64,000 nt of DNA from Streptomyces sp. CB01635 (GTDB lineage: Bacteria > Actinomycetota > Actinomycetes > Streptomycetales > Streptomycetaceae), in contig NZ_NNBL01000005.1 in NCBI RefSeq assembly GCF_002803065.1, forward strand, positions 327,965 to 391,964, in the 5' to 3' direction. A model generated the notes under the pieces. The model did no database searches. It was not told where the DNA came from and saw only the letters and a list, made by a program, of their open reading frames with translations. Of this stretch, positions 8,586-15,146 are shown piece by piece; the stretch's first letter is position 1; each line of letters starts with the position of its first letter. The translations under genes and the position numbers were made by a program.

Positions 8586-9539
8586 CTAGTCCACCGCCGC
8601 GTTCTTGGTGGCTTCCTTCACGGCGATGGAGGCGACGCCGTACTTGTCGCAGATCTTGGTGAGGGTGCCGTCGTCGATCAGGGCCTGGAGCGCCCGCCGG
8701 ATCGCGTCGGTCAGTTGCGGAAGTTGTCTGGTGACCGCGATGCCGTTGGGTGAGGCGCGGTAGCCTGCCGGCGCCTTGGGGTCCTCGGCCAGGTCGAAGG
8801 CCTTGCCGCCGTCGGCGGTCTTGGCGGACCATCCGGCGGCGGGTTTGGTGACGACCTCGGCCGTCACCTTGCCCGAGCGCAGGGCGAGTTGGGCGTCCGA
8901 GTCCTTGGGGAAGGTCTGGATGTCGGCCGCCTTCCGGCCGGCCGCCCGGCAGTCGGCCTGGTGGGCCTCGAGCAGCTTGTACTGGTTGGTCGCCGCCTGG
9001 ACACCGACCTTCCTGCCGCAGAGGTCGTCCAGCGTGCTGATCTTCGCCGGGTTGCCCTCGGTCACCAGGATGCCCGAGCCGGATCGCGAGTAGTCGACGA
9101 AGTCGACGACCTTCTGCCGCTCCTTGTTGTCGGTCAGGGCCGACATCGCGGCGTCGAACTTGCCGGCCTGGAGGGCGGGCACGATGCCGTCGAACTTGGT
9201 GGGGGTGAAGGCGAACCTGACGCCGAGCTTCGCGCCCAGGGCCTGGCCGAGGTCGTAGTCCAGGCCGGTCAGCTCGCTCTTCCCCTCGGTGACGAACATC
9301 GCGAACGGCGGGTAGGGGACGTCCGTGGCCACGCGCACGGTGCCCGCCTTCCTGATCCGCTCGGGCAATGCCTCGTGCAGTGCCGCGTCCCGCGTGACCG
9401 TGACCCCGGCGACCTTGTCCCGGGACGCCGGCCGGGCTCCGTCGGCGCCGCCGGCGCCGCAGCCGGAGATCACCGCCAGAGCCGTGCAGGCCAGCACGGC
9501 AGTCGCCCCGCGGCGGGGCACAGAGATGTACATCAACAT
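8586..9539 (-). CDS. Amino-acid ABC transporter substrate-binding lipoprotein
   Basis: A 317-residue extracellular solute-binding protein, family 3. The lipobox AVISGC places the acylated cysteine at about residue 27 after a hydrophobic stretch. The mature part has the family pattern VRVATDVPYPPFAMFVTEGKSELTGLDYDLGQALG and FDAAMSALTDNKERQKVVDFVDY, where arginine and aspartate side chains usually clamp an amino-acid head group. GAGGGAACG precedes two nearby ATGs (9539 and 9533); I use the first, while an upstream start at 9575 would add an atypical N-terminus. It is first in the transcription unit SBP-permease-ATPase-M20 peptidase, with an inverted repeat upstream. Confidence 0.92.
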   Translation of the reverse strand: MLMYISVPRRGATAVLACTALAVISGCGAGGADGARPASRDKVAGVTVTRDAALHEALPERIRKAGTVRVATDVPYPPFAMFVTEGKSELTGLDYDLGQALGAKLGVRFAFTPTKFDGIVPALQAGKFDAAMSALTDNKERQKVVDFVDYSRSGSGILVTEGNPAKISTLDDLCGRKVGVQAATNQYKLLEAHQADCRAAGRKAADIQTFPKDSDAQLALRSGKVTAEVVTKPAAGWSAKTADGGKAFDLAEDPKAPAGYRASPNGIAVTRQLPQLTDAIRRALQALIDDGTLTKICDKYGVASIAVKEATKNAAVD

Positions 9540-9595
9540 CGTTCCCTCTCGGACGTCCGAAGCGCGCGGAATCACCTCCGCCGACGTCCCAGAAG

Positions 9596-9628
9596 TTACA
9601 CATCAATGTTGTCGATGGCTAGATGTAA
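9596..9628. promoter_or_regulatory. Inverted repeat upstream of the amino-acid ABC operon
   Basis: TTACACATC at 9596-9604 is mirrored by GATGTAA at 9622-9628 (TTACA/TGTAA arms) 60-90 bases upstream of the binding-protein start. The region is AT-rich compared with its surroundings. It is a reasonable operator for the nearby RpiR regulator; this is inferred from position only. The rest of the 9540-9772 gap holds only a short GTC repeat near 9726. Confidence 0.45.
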
Positions 9629-9772
9629 TAAACGTTACGCGCCTGGCTCGGGCTCGGGCAGTCATCTGTTCCATGTCCCGGCGGCAGGTACGCAGCCCGA
9701 CGCACCCATCGGCACCGGGCGGGCGTCGTCGTCGTCGTCGAGGACGGGGTGCCGGCGTGCAGGTCCGACGGT

Positions 9773-10666
9773 CTACGCGGCCACGGAGGCGGGCGCCGGA
9801 GCGGGCGGGCGAACGTCCGCCATGCGGCGCTCGGGCCCACGCCGCCGCAGCACCAGATGACCGGCGAACGCGGCGGGCCCGAAGAAGATCTGCGCGGGCA
9901 CGATCTCGGGGAGATGCCCGGTGAGCGCCTCGACCGTGACCGGTGTGAGGGTCGGCAGCAGCGCGCCGAACACGGCGACGAGTCCGAGAGCGGTGGCGAG
10001 ACCGGACCGCCCGTAGGCCTTGTACGCGACGGTGCTGTAGAGGGCGTACACGAGGAGGTCACCCATGCCGAGCACCGCGCCGAGGTCTCCGACGCGCAGG
10101 CCCGCGGAGGGCGCGAAGGCGTAGCCCTGCACGGCGTCGAAGAGCCGCTGCGTGATGGGCACGGCCGTGGCGAAGAACAGGTCGTACGCGGCGAGGGCGA
10201 GCGCGAACCGGGCGACGTGCCGCAGGCGGAGGCCGCCCTGGGCGTTGAGATTGGCGGCGCCGACCGCCATCAGCATGATGACGGTGCTGTTGATCAGCCA
10301 GTACGGGAGCGCATGGGTCGGATCGTGTTCGGCGGTGCGCGCGGCGAACCAGTCGGCCGCGAGGAGCGCGGCGATGAGGAGCCACCGGAGCCGGGCGCTT
10401 CGGACCACGGGGCCGTATGCGACGGCGAGGCCGCCCGCCAGGGTGAGACCGAGGACGGGCGGCAGGAGCGCACCGGGCAGGGCCAGGTAGAGGAACGGCA
10501 GGGCGACGACGAAGCCCATCATGATGACCATGTCGTTGCCGTTGAAGGCTCCGACTGCCGGCCGCGGCAGGGTGACGAGCCGGAAGTACGCGACGCCGGC
10601 GAGCGAGACGCCCACGGCGATGCCCAGCGTGACGAGGGTGAAGAACACGGACTGTGCGGCGCTCAC
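9773..10666 (-). CDS. Presenilin-like (GxGD) putative intramembrane aspartyl protease
   Basis: A 297-residue multi-pass membrane protein of about eight to nine hydrophobic segments. Residues 161-162 are Tyr-Asp in ALAAYDLFFATAVP and residues 200-203 are GMGD in LGMGDLLVYALY, 41 residues apart; a C-terminal LPEIVPAQIFFG (252-263) lies where presenilins carry LPALPISITFG. YD in one helix, GxGD in the next and a PAL-like motif near the end define presenilin/signal-peptide-peptidase enzymes. The prepilin-peptidase alternative is less fitting because no GxGDxK is present. The GTG at 10666 has GGGAGG upstream and overlaps the ligase stop as GTGA, so the two are coupled. No substrate is known; the peptide encoded upstream is an obvious candidate. 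Homology is inferred by eye. Confidence 0.7.
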   Translation of the reverse strand: MSAAQSVFFTLVTLGIAVGVSLAGVAYFRLVTLPRPAVGAFNGNDMVIMMGFVVALPFLYLALPGALLPPVLGLTLAGGLAVAYGPVVRSARLRWLLIAALLAADWFAARTAEHDPTHALPYWLINSTVIMLMAVGAANLNAQGGLRLRHVARFALALAAYDLFFATAVPITQRLFDAVQGYAFAPSAGLRVGDLGAVLGMGDLLVYALYSTVAYKAYGRSGLATALGLVAVFGALLPTLTPVTVEALTGHLPEIVPAQIFFGPAAFAGHLVLRRRGPERRMADVRPPAPAPASVAA

Positions 10667-12078
10667 GAGGCCCTCCCGGCGAAGCTGTGCTCGACCAAGT
10701 CGCAGCGGTACCGCCGCAGTTGGTGTCCCTCGGCGTCGGTGAGGGCGACGGTCGCGTCGATGCCGGCCCCGGCAAGGCGGCCGGCGATGTCGGCCGGAGT
10801 GTTGTCCCCGGCGCACGCGGCCGCGAGTTCGAGGCGTAGCCGGCCGTCGGTGACATCGGTCCGGTAGCGCATCGGCCACCTGACGCCCGGCAGTGCGTCG
10901 AGGACCTCGATGATGTCGCGCGGCATCACGGCCCCGGCGCGGGTGCTCAGCACGTGGTCCGCCTTGCCGAGAATGTGCGAGGTGGCCGGGACGTTCGCCA
11001 TCTCGCAGGTGAGGGGCACGTCGGGCAGGCGCCGCACGAGATCTCGGGTGTCGTAGCGGAAGAGCGGCATGCACTCCCGGTACGGGAAGAACGGGGTGGC
11101 GACGATGGTGCCGAGCGCCCCGGGCTCGGCCGGATCCCCGGTCTCCAGGTCGCACACCTCGACGAGGCCGATCCCGGCGTCGATGTGCAGATGCCGCTGC
11201 GCGCAGATCGCGCCCGCGACCGGAGTCACCTCCGTCATGCCGTAACCGTCGTGGACCGGGGCGCCGAAGGTCTCCTCCGCGGCTGAGGCCAGCGCCGGCG
11301 ACAGGACTTCGCTTCCCACGTTGATGCGCCGCAGCCGGAAGTCGGCGGGACCGAGGCCCCGTTCACGCGCGAGGACGACCAACTGGCCCAGATAACTCGG
11401 GTAGGTGACCATCAGGGTCGGGGCGGGGGTGTCGGTGCCTACGGTGAGGTCGAGGGTCTCGGCGGGGGGCACCAGGCCGACCATGCGGATCGCGGCCCCG
11501 GCCATGCGGGCCACCTGCATCTCCGCGTACGCGGTGCCGGTGGCGCGGGAGCTGACGTTGAACTGGATGAGGTCCGTGGTGCGTACATTGCCGCGCAGGA
11601 CCTGCGAGAGAGCGACCAGAGCGGGCCACAGCCGCTCCTCGTAACGGGAGTACCAGACCTCGGCGGGACGGCCCGTCGTGCCGGTGGTGCGCGAGGCGAG
11701 GAACGGCTCACCGCACAGAAAGTCACGCGGCCGCTTGACGAGGTCCGTCTTCGTGGTGACGGGGACGCGGCCCATGGTGTCGACGGTCAGCGTGGCGGGG
11801 TCGACGCCCGCGGCCTCGAAGTGCTCGGCGTAGAAAGGCGACTTGTCGGCCAGTCGCCTGGCAGTGCGGCGCAGGGCCTTGTTCGTCAGGTCGGCACGCA
11901 GTTGCGGATCGGCGGCCGCGCCCCGCAGGAGTTGCTCGACATCCTCTCCCGGCGAGCCGAACTCGGCGATCGTCGCCAGAGCGTCCTCGACCAGCCGCTC
12001 GGCGGACCGTACGTCGATGGGGCGGCCGAGCACCATCGCCAGCGCCATTCGGAACTGCCGGATCCCCGCGTCGAACAT
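10663..12078 (-). CDS. PaaK/CapK-like adenylate-forming ligase
   Basis: A 471-residue ANL-superfamily enzyme. The phosphate loop is TTGTTGRP (131-138), the A5 motif is GYGMTEV (278-284) and the A7-type motif is FRYDTRD (340-346). Sequence style is closest to phenylacetate-CoA ligase, CapK and LuxE relatives, which activate a carboxylate as an acyl-adenylate. No phenylacetate degradation genes are near, so catabolic PaaK function is unlikely. The start ATG at 12078 has GGGGGAGGAACC before it. It lies downstream of a 28-residue peptide gene and hairpin, and is coupled to the presenilin-like gene. It could activate a fatty or aryl acid for transfer to the peptide, or the peptide's own carboxyl end; both are speculation. 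Confidence 0.85.
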   Translation of the reverse strand: MFDAGIRQFRMALAMVLGRPIDVRSAERLVEDALATIAEFGSPGEDVEQLLRGAAADPQLRADLTNKALRRTARRLADKSPFYAEHFEAAGVDPATLTVDTMGRVPVTTKTDLVKRPRDFLCGEPFLASRTTGTTGRPAEVWYSRYEERLWPALVALSQVLRGNVRTTDLIQFNVSSRATGTAYAEMQVARMAGAAIRMVGLVPPAETLDLTVGTDTPAPTLMVTYPSYLGQLVVLARERGLGPADFRLRRINVGSEVLSPALASAAEETFGAPVHDGYGMTEVTPVAGAICAQRHLHIDAGIGLVEVCDLETGDPAEPGALGTIVATPFFPYRECMPLFRYDTRDLVRRLPDVPLTCEMANVPATSHILGKADHVLSTRAGAVMPRDIIEVLDALPGVRWPMRYRTDVTDGRLRLELAAACAGDNTPADIAGRLAGAGIDATVALTDAEGHQLRRYRCDLVEHSFAGRAS

Positions 12079-12136
12079 GGTTCCTCCCCCGCCTCCGACA
12101 CATCGCGCACCGTGACCCCCTGAAACGCAGCAAAGA

Positions 12137-12170
12137 GACGGGGCGGGCGGCCGTCGCCGCCCGCCCCGTC
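12137..12170 (-). terminator. Strong hairpin between peptide gene and ligase gene
   Basis: A perfect 14-bp stem, GACGGGGCGGGCGG at 12137-12150 against its complement at 12157-12170, with a 6-base loop. It starts seven bases after the peptide stop and ends 58 bases before the ligase start. Such partial terminators after a tiny first gene usually let the peptide be made in excess over the enzymes. Confidence 0.75.
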
Positions 12171-12176
12171 GCCGCG

Positions 12177-12263
12177 TCAGCTGGGACAGTTGGTGAAGAG
12201 CACCGCCGCCAGCGAACCCATGACGTACTTGGTGTGCTTGAGCGTGGAAACGATCGCGGACAT
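12177..12263 (-). CDS. 28-residue peptide, candidate precursor or signal peptide
   Basis: A tiny gene missed by ordinary length cut-offs. It begins MSAIVSTLKHTKYV, continues through a hydrophobic centre (MGSLAAVLF) and ends TNCPS, with one cysteine at position 26. GGAGGGGG lies seven bases before the ATG, a better site than many neighbours have, and a consensus-like promoter precedes it. A strong hairpin follows, then genes for an adenylate-forming enzyme and a presenilin-like protease in the same direction. Layout and size recall ribosomally made, modified peptides or pheromones, but I recognise no known precursor family. A leader peptide controlling the downstream genes is the main alternative. 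Confidence 0.6.
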   Translation of the reverse strand: MSAIVSTLKHTKYVMGSLAAVLFTNCPS

Positions 12264-12293
12264 TCGAAAACCCCCTCCATCGTTCGGATGACC

Positions 12294-12309
12294 TTCACCG
12301 GCTGGTGAA
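12294..12309. promoter_or_regulatory. Operator-like inverted repeat at the peptide promoter
   Basis: TTCACC at 12294-12299 and GGTGAA at 12304-12309 form a perfect 6-bp inverted repeat with a 4-base centre. It lies just downstream of the predicted -10 box on the minus strand, near the expected transcript start, where a bound repressor would block transcription. No regulator gene is adjacent. Confidence 0.5.
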
Positions 12310-12318
12310 AGCACAACG

Positions 12319-12347
12319 ATGCTCATTGCGGCAAACTCTCCTGTCAA
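12319..12347 (-). promoter_or_regulatory. Predicted promoter of the peptide/ligase/protease unit
   Basis: On the minus strand TTGACA (12347-12342) is followed after 17 bases by GAGCAT (12324-12319), a vegetative-type promoter with consensus -35 and a weaker -10. The peptide ATG is about 55 bases downstream. Confidence 0.5.
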
Positions 12348-12495
12348 GAACACATCCAGCGATCCATCGTCCGCACCGAAACATGCAATCGGACGAGATC
12401 GTCCCGCGTCCCGCCACTCCCGCGTTCACGCGATGAGTTCCGGCGCCGCTCACGGTCATACACGGAGCAGCACCCCCGACAGAGGAGAGCTCCCG

Positions 12496-13383
12496 ATGGA
12501 CATCCCCCGCATCGGCTTCAGCCTGCCGAGCTACGGACCGTATGCAGGCCCCGAGGCCATCGCCGAAGTGGCGCGGGCCGCCGAGCGGTTCGGGTTCGAC
12601 AGCGTGTCCCTGTCCGAGCGGCTGCTGCTCCCGGCCGGACCCGACTGGCGCAACGAGGCGCGGCTGCCCGAGGCGTACGTGTGGGATCCCCTGGAGACGC
12701 TGACCTGGGCCGCGGCGCACACGAGCCGGATCAGGCTGGCGACGGGCATCGTCAACGCACTGTTCCAGCCGCCGCTGATCCTGGCCCGGCGGCTCGCCAC
12801 CCTCGACCGGCTCTCCGGCGGGCGGCTCGACGTGGGGATCGGGCAGGGCTGGCTGCCGGAGGAGTTCACGGCCACCGGGGTGCCGGCCGGTCGCCGGGGC
12901 GCGGGCTTCGAGGAGCACATCGCCGCGATGCGGGCCTGCTGGGGTCCGGACCCGGTGGAGTACGAGGGGAAGTTCTACCGGATCCCGCTGTCGACCGTCG
13001 GGCCGAAGCCGGTGAACGGCCCGCTCTCCCTGGTGATCGGGGCGGGCGCGCGTTCTGCGGTGGAGCGGGCGGCCCGGCTCGGCGCGGGGTTCGTCACCGT
13101 GGCGTTCCCCCAGGACTGGGACACCGCCCGTACCCAGATCGGCTGGTACCGGGAAGCCGGCGGCGCCGGTCCCGTGGTGATCCGGATCCTCGCGGTCTCC
13201 CAGGACACACCCGACCCGGTGGCCACACTGGTCGACGGCGCGCGTGAGGAACGTGAGCGGTGCGTGGAGCTGGGTGCGGACGAGATCCAGTGGGGTGACC
13301 TCAATCTGGCGGAGGTTCCCATCAGGGACCAGGTGGCCGCGATGGAGGCGATGGCGAAGGCCCTGGACCTCGACGCCTCCTGA
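12496..13383 (+). CDS. LLM class F420-dependent oxidoreductase
   Basis: A 295-residue luciferase-like TIM-barrel protein. It begins MDIPRIGFSLPSYGPYAG and carries VSLSERLLLPAGPDW, the conserved ATGIVNALFQPPLILARRLATLDRLSGGRLDVGIGQGW block, and a C-terminal IGAGARSAVERAARLGAGFV phosphate-binding region. In actinobacteria such proteins mostly use F420 rather than FMN; cofactor and substrate are inferred. The ATG at 12496 has AGAGGAGAG upstream; a longer reading from 12319 is rejected. It is divergent from the peptide/PaaK/presenilin-like unit across a 232-base gap, so a shared role is possible but unproven. Confidence 0.88.
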   Translation: MDIPRIGFSLPSYGPYAGPEAIAEVARAAERFGFDSVSLSERLLLPAGPDWRNEARLPEAYVWDPLETLTWAAAHTSRIRLATGIVNALFQPPLILARRLATLDRLSGGRLDVGIGQGWLPEEFTATGVPAGRRGAGFEEHIAAMRACWGPDPVEYEGKFYRIPLSTVGPKPVNGPLSLVIGAGARSAVERAARLGAGFVTVAFPQDWDTARTQIGWYREAGGAGPVVIRILAVSQDTPDPVATLVDGAREERERCVELGADEIQWGDLNLAEVPIRDQVAAMEAMAKALDLDAS

Positions 13384-13480
13384 GGACCACTGCGCCCGAC
13401 CGGCCTCGGCGTGCTCCCTTTACGATGGCGGCATACCGCCGCTCATGTGCCGGCGGGCCGCCGGTCGGGAGGGGCCACCA

Positions 13481-13789
13481 ATGATCATTTTCGGTACGCG
13501 GGGATATCTGTACCAGCTCGCGATGCTCACGTTCGTCTGTGGTAATTGCGGGAATCCCGCGGCGCACGCGCTGCGGAAGTACGTCACGAAGTTCACGCTG
13601 TTCTTCGTGCCGCTGTTCCCCATCTCGACCAAGTACCGCTCGCAGTGCACGTTCTGCGGGATCGAGCACCACCTCGCCAAGGAGCAGGCGGAGGCGCTGC
13701 TCGCGCAGGCCGCCGCGCCCGCCGGTCACCCGGCCCAGGGCCAGCAGCAGCCGGGCCAGCCGCTCGGCCAGAACCCGTACCAGCAGTAG
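13481..13789 (+). CDS. Zinc-ribbon domain protein
   Basis: A 102-residue protein. Two CxxC knuckles, CGNC near residue 20 and CTFC near residue 57, form a zinc ribbon separated by a hydrophobic stretch (FTLFFVPLFPIS), followed by a polar Gln/Pro-rich tail. This pattern matches a conserved actinobacterial zinc-ribbon family of unknown role (FxxR/LxPISTKY). The hydrophobic middle may be membrane-associated. The ATG at 13481 has GGGAGGGG about ten bases upstream. It converges with the 2H phosphoesterase gene, leaving only four bases between stops. Confidence 0.8.
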   Translation: MIIFGTRGYLYQLAMLTFVCGNCGNPAAHALRKYVTKFTLFFVPLFPISTKYRSQCTFCGIEHHLAKEQAEALLAQAAAPAGHPAQGQQQPGQPLGQNPYQQ

Positions 13790-13793
13790 TCGT

Positions 13794-14333
13794 TCAGGGG
13801 CTGGCGGCGAACGGCGCCGTGAGGCGCAGCCGCCAGTCCCGGTCGGTACGGACCACCAGATCGACCCGCCAGGCCGCCACGCGCAGCGGAAGCAGCGGCC
13901 GCACCCGGTCCCGCACGAGCTCCGCCTCCTCGTCCGTGGCCCCCGTCGCCAGCGTGACATGCGGCTCGGGACGCTCCCCGAACCGGCCGCCGTACGGCGC
14001 GATGTGCGGCCAGCGTGCGCAGAACGCATCAGCCACGGCCTGCAGCGCGGGCACGGGCACGGCGACGAAGCGCGGCGCCACCACGAAGTCCTTGAGATCC
14101 GTCTCGACCGCCGGCAGCGATGCCGCGAGGTCGCGTACCCCGGCGTCGACGTCCGCCGTCAGCTCCGCCGCGGGCAGGAACGGGTAGAGCAGCGAGACAT
14201 GGGCGGGCAGGCCCTTTCTCACCAGCGCGGGGTTGACCTCCGCCGCCGCTTCGAGCAGCGGGTTCGCCATGGGCAGGGTGATGACCAGAGCGCTCCGGTC
14301 CTCCGGGGCGCGCCCCTCGCCGACGGCCGTCAT
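13794..14333 (-). CDS. 2H phosphoesterase (2'-5' RNA ligase-like) protein
   Basis: A 179-residue protein with the two HxT/S motifs of the 2H superfamily: HVSLLYPF in the N-terminal half and HVTLAT in the C-terminal half. Members act on 2'-5' or cyclic phosphodiester bonds of RNA or nucleotides; the natural substrate in actinobacteria is generally unknown. I use the ATG at 14333 preceded by GGAGGTGAGGTGG; the longer in-frame form to 14444 adds a non-conserved arginine-rich leader. It appears to be a single gene. Confidence 0.85.
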   Translation of the reverse strand: MTAVGEGRAPEDRSALVITLPMANPLLEAAAEVNPALVRKGLPAHVSLLYPFLPAAELTADVDAGVRDLAASLPAVETDLKDFVVAPRFVAVPVPALQAVADAFCARWPHIAPYGGRFGERPEPHVTLATGATDEEAELVRDRVRPLLPLRVAAWRVDLVVRTDRDWRLRLTAPFAASP

Positions 14334-14362
14334 GGCCACCTCACCTCCGTGCTCGGACATGC

Positions 14363-14398
14363 GTGCGGGGGCGGACCAGGATCGGCCCGCCCCCGCAC
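14363..14398 (-). terminator. Hairpin terminator after the LAETG protein gene
   Basis: GTGCGGGGGCGG at 14363-14374 pairs perfectly with 14387-14398 (12 bp, 12-base loop), directly after the stop at 14405 in the minus direction. Confidence 0.7.
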
Positions 14399-14404
14399 AT
14401 CTTC

Positions 14405-15040
14405 TCAGCCCTGAGCGGCGCTGCGGCGCTTGCGCGTCGCCCACACGAGGCCGCCACCCGCGACGATCACCACGGCGGCTGCCCCGGCGATGAGCGGCGT
14501 GGCGCTGGACGAGCCCGTCTCGGCGAGGTCACCCGAGTCGGAGCTCGGCTTGGACGAGGGCACCGCGGCAGCGGAGCTCGTCGCCGTGCTGGGCTTGTCG
14601 CTCGGCGTCGGAGTCGCCGAGTCGGCGGGCTTCGTCGGCGTCGGCGTCGGCTTCGGCGTGTCCGACGGCTTGGGCGTGCTGCCCTCGCACACCGGAGCCG
14701 TCTTCTGCTCGTCGCGCGAGTACTGGTCACCGTCGCTGGCCTTCACGACCAGGCGGACCGTGAGTTCCTTGCTGTGCTCGGGCAGGTCCAGCTTCTTGTG
14801 GAAGTCGTTCTGGAACTTCTCGGTGGGCAGCAGGTCCTTTCCGTCCACCGTGACCGTCACCGTGTTGTCGGACCGCGACCCGTAGTTGGTCAGGTCGAGG
14901 CTGACCTGGGAGCAGGTCACCTCCCACACGGGGGTGTGCGCCTGCGCCGGGCTCGCGAAGAGCCCCACGCCGAACGCACCTGCCGTGGCGGCCGCTATGA
15001 GGGCGCCCGATGCCCGCCACGTCTTCTTGTTCTCAACCAC
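14405..15040 (-). CDS. LAETG-motif cell-wall-anchored protein
   Basis: A 211-residue exported protein. A signal peptide of about 33 residues (hydrophobic core ALIAAATAGAFGVGLF, then SPAQA) precedes a compact domain of about 95 residues with two cysteines (EVTCSQVSL, TAPVCEGS). A Pro/Thr/Ser linker of about 55 residues follows, then LAETG, a hydrophobic helix and RKRRSAAQG. LAxTG is the signal recognised by class E sortases in Streptomyces, which join the threonine to peptidoglycan. The GTG at 15040 has GGAGGAAAA upstream. No sortase gene is in this window. The folded domain resembles no enzyme I know and may be an adhesive or surface display module. Confidence 0.85.
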   Translation of the reverse strand: MVENKKTWRASGALIAAATAGAFGVGLFASPAQAHTPVWEVTCSQVSLDLTNYGSRSDNTVTVTVDGKDLLPTEKFQNDFHKKLDLPEHSKELTVRLVVKASDGDQYSRDEQKTAPVCEGSTPKPSDTPKPTPTPTKPADSATPTPSDKPSTATSSAAAVPSSKPSSDSGDLAETGSSSATPLIAGAAAVVIVAGGGLVWATRKRRSAAQG

Positions 15041-15146
15041 AGAATTTTCCTCCGCGAGTGTTCGCCCCGTCTGACAGTGCGCGCACCCTACTCCTGACGC
15101 ACCAGGGGCTCGCAACCGCCTCCCCTTAATCGCGCGCACCCCTGGT

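Noticed and set aside
9720..9745. GTC trinucleotide run
   Set aside because: Short simple repeat in non-coding sequence with no further support for function.
9773..10666. Type IV prepilin peptidase
   Set aside because: The GxGD motif is followed by LLVY rather than K-type residues, and no pilin or Tad genes are near; YD and PAL-like motifs favour presenilin-type.
10663..12078. Phenylacetate catabolism by the PaaK-like ligase
   Set aside because: No paaABCDE, enoyl-CoA or ring-opening genes nearby, and the gene is tied to a peptide gene and membrane protein.
10663..13383. Luminescence-like (lux) reading: LuxE-like ligase plus luciferase-like gene
   Set aside because: The luciferase-like gene is on the other strand, belongs to the F420-type group, and no luxAB pair, reductase or thioesterase is present.
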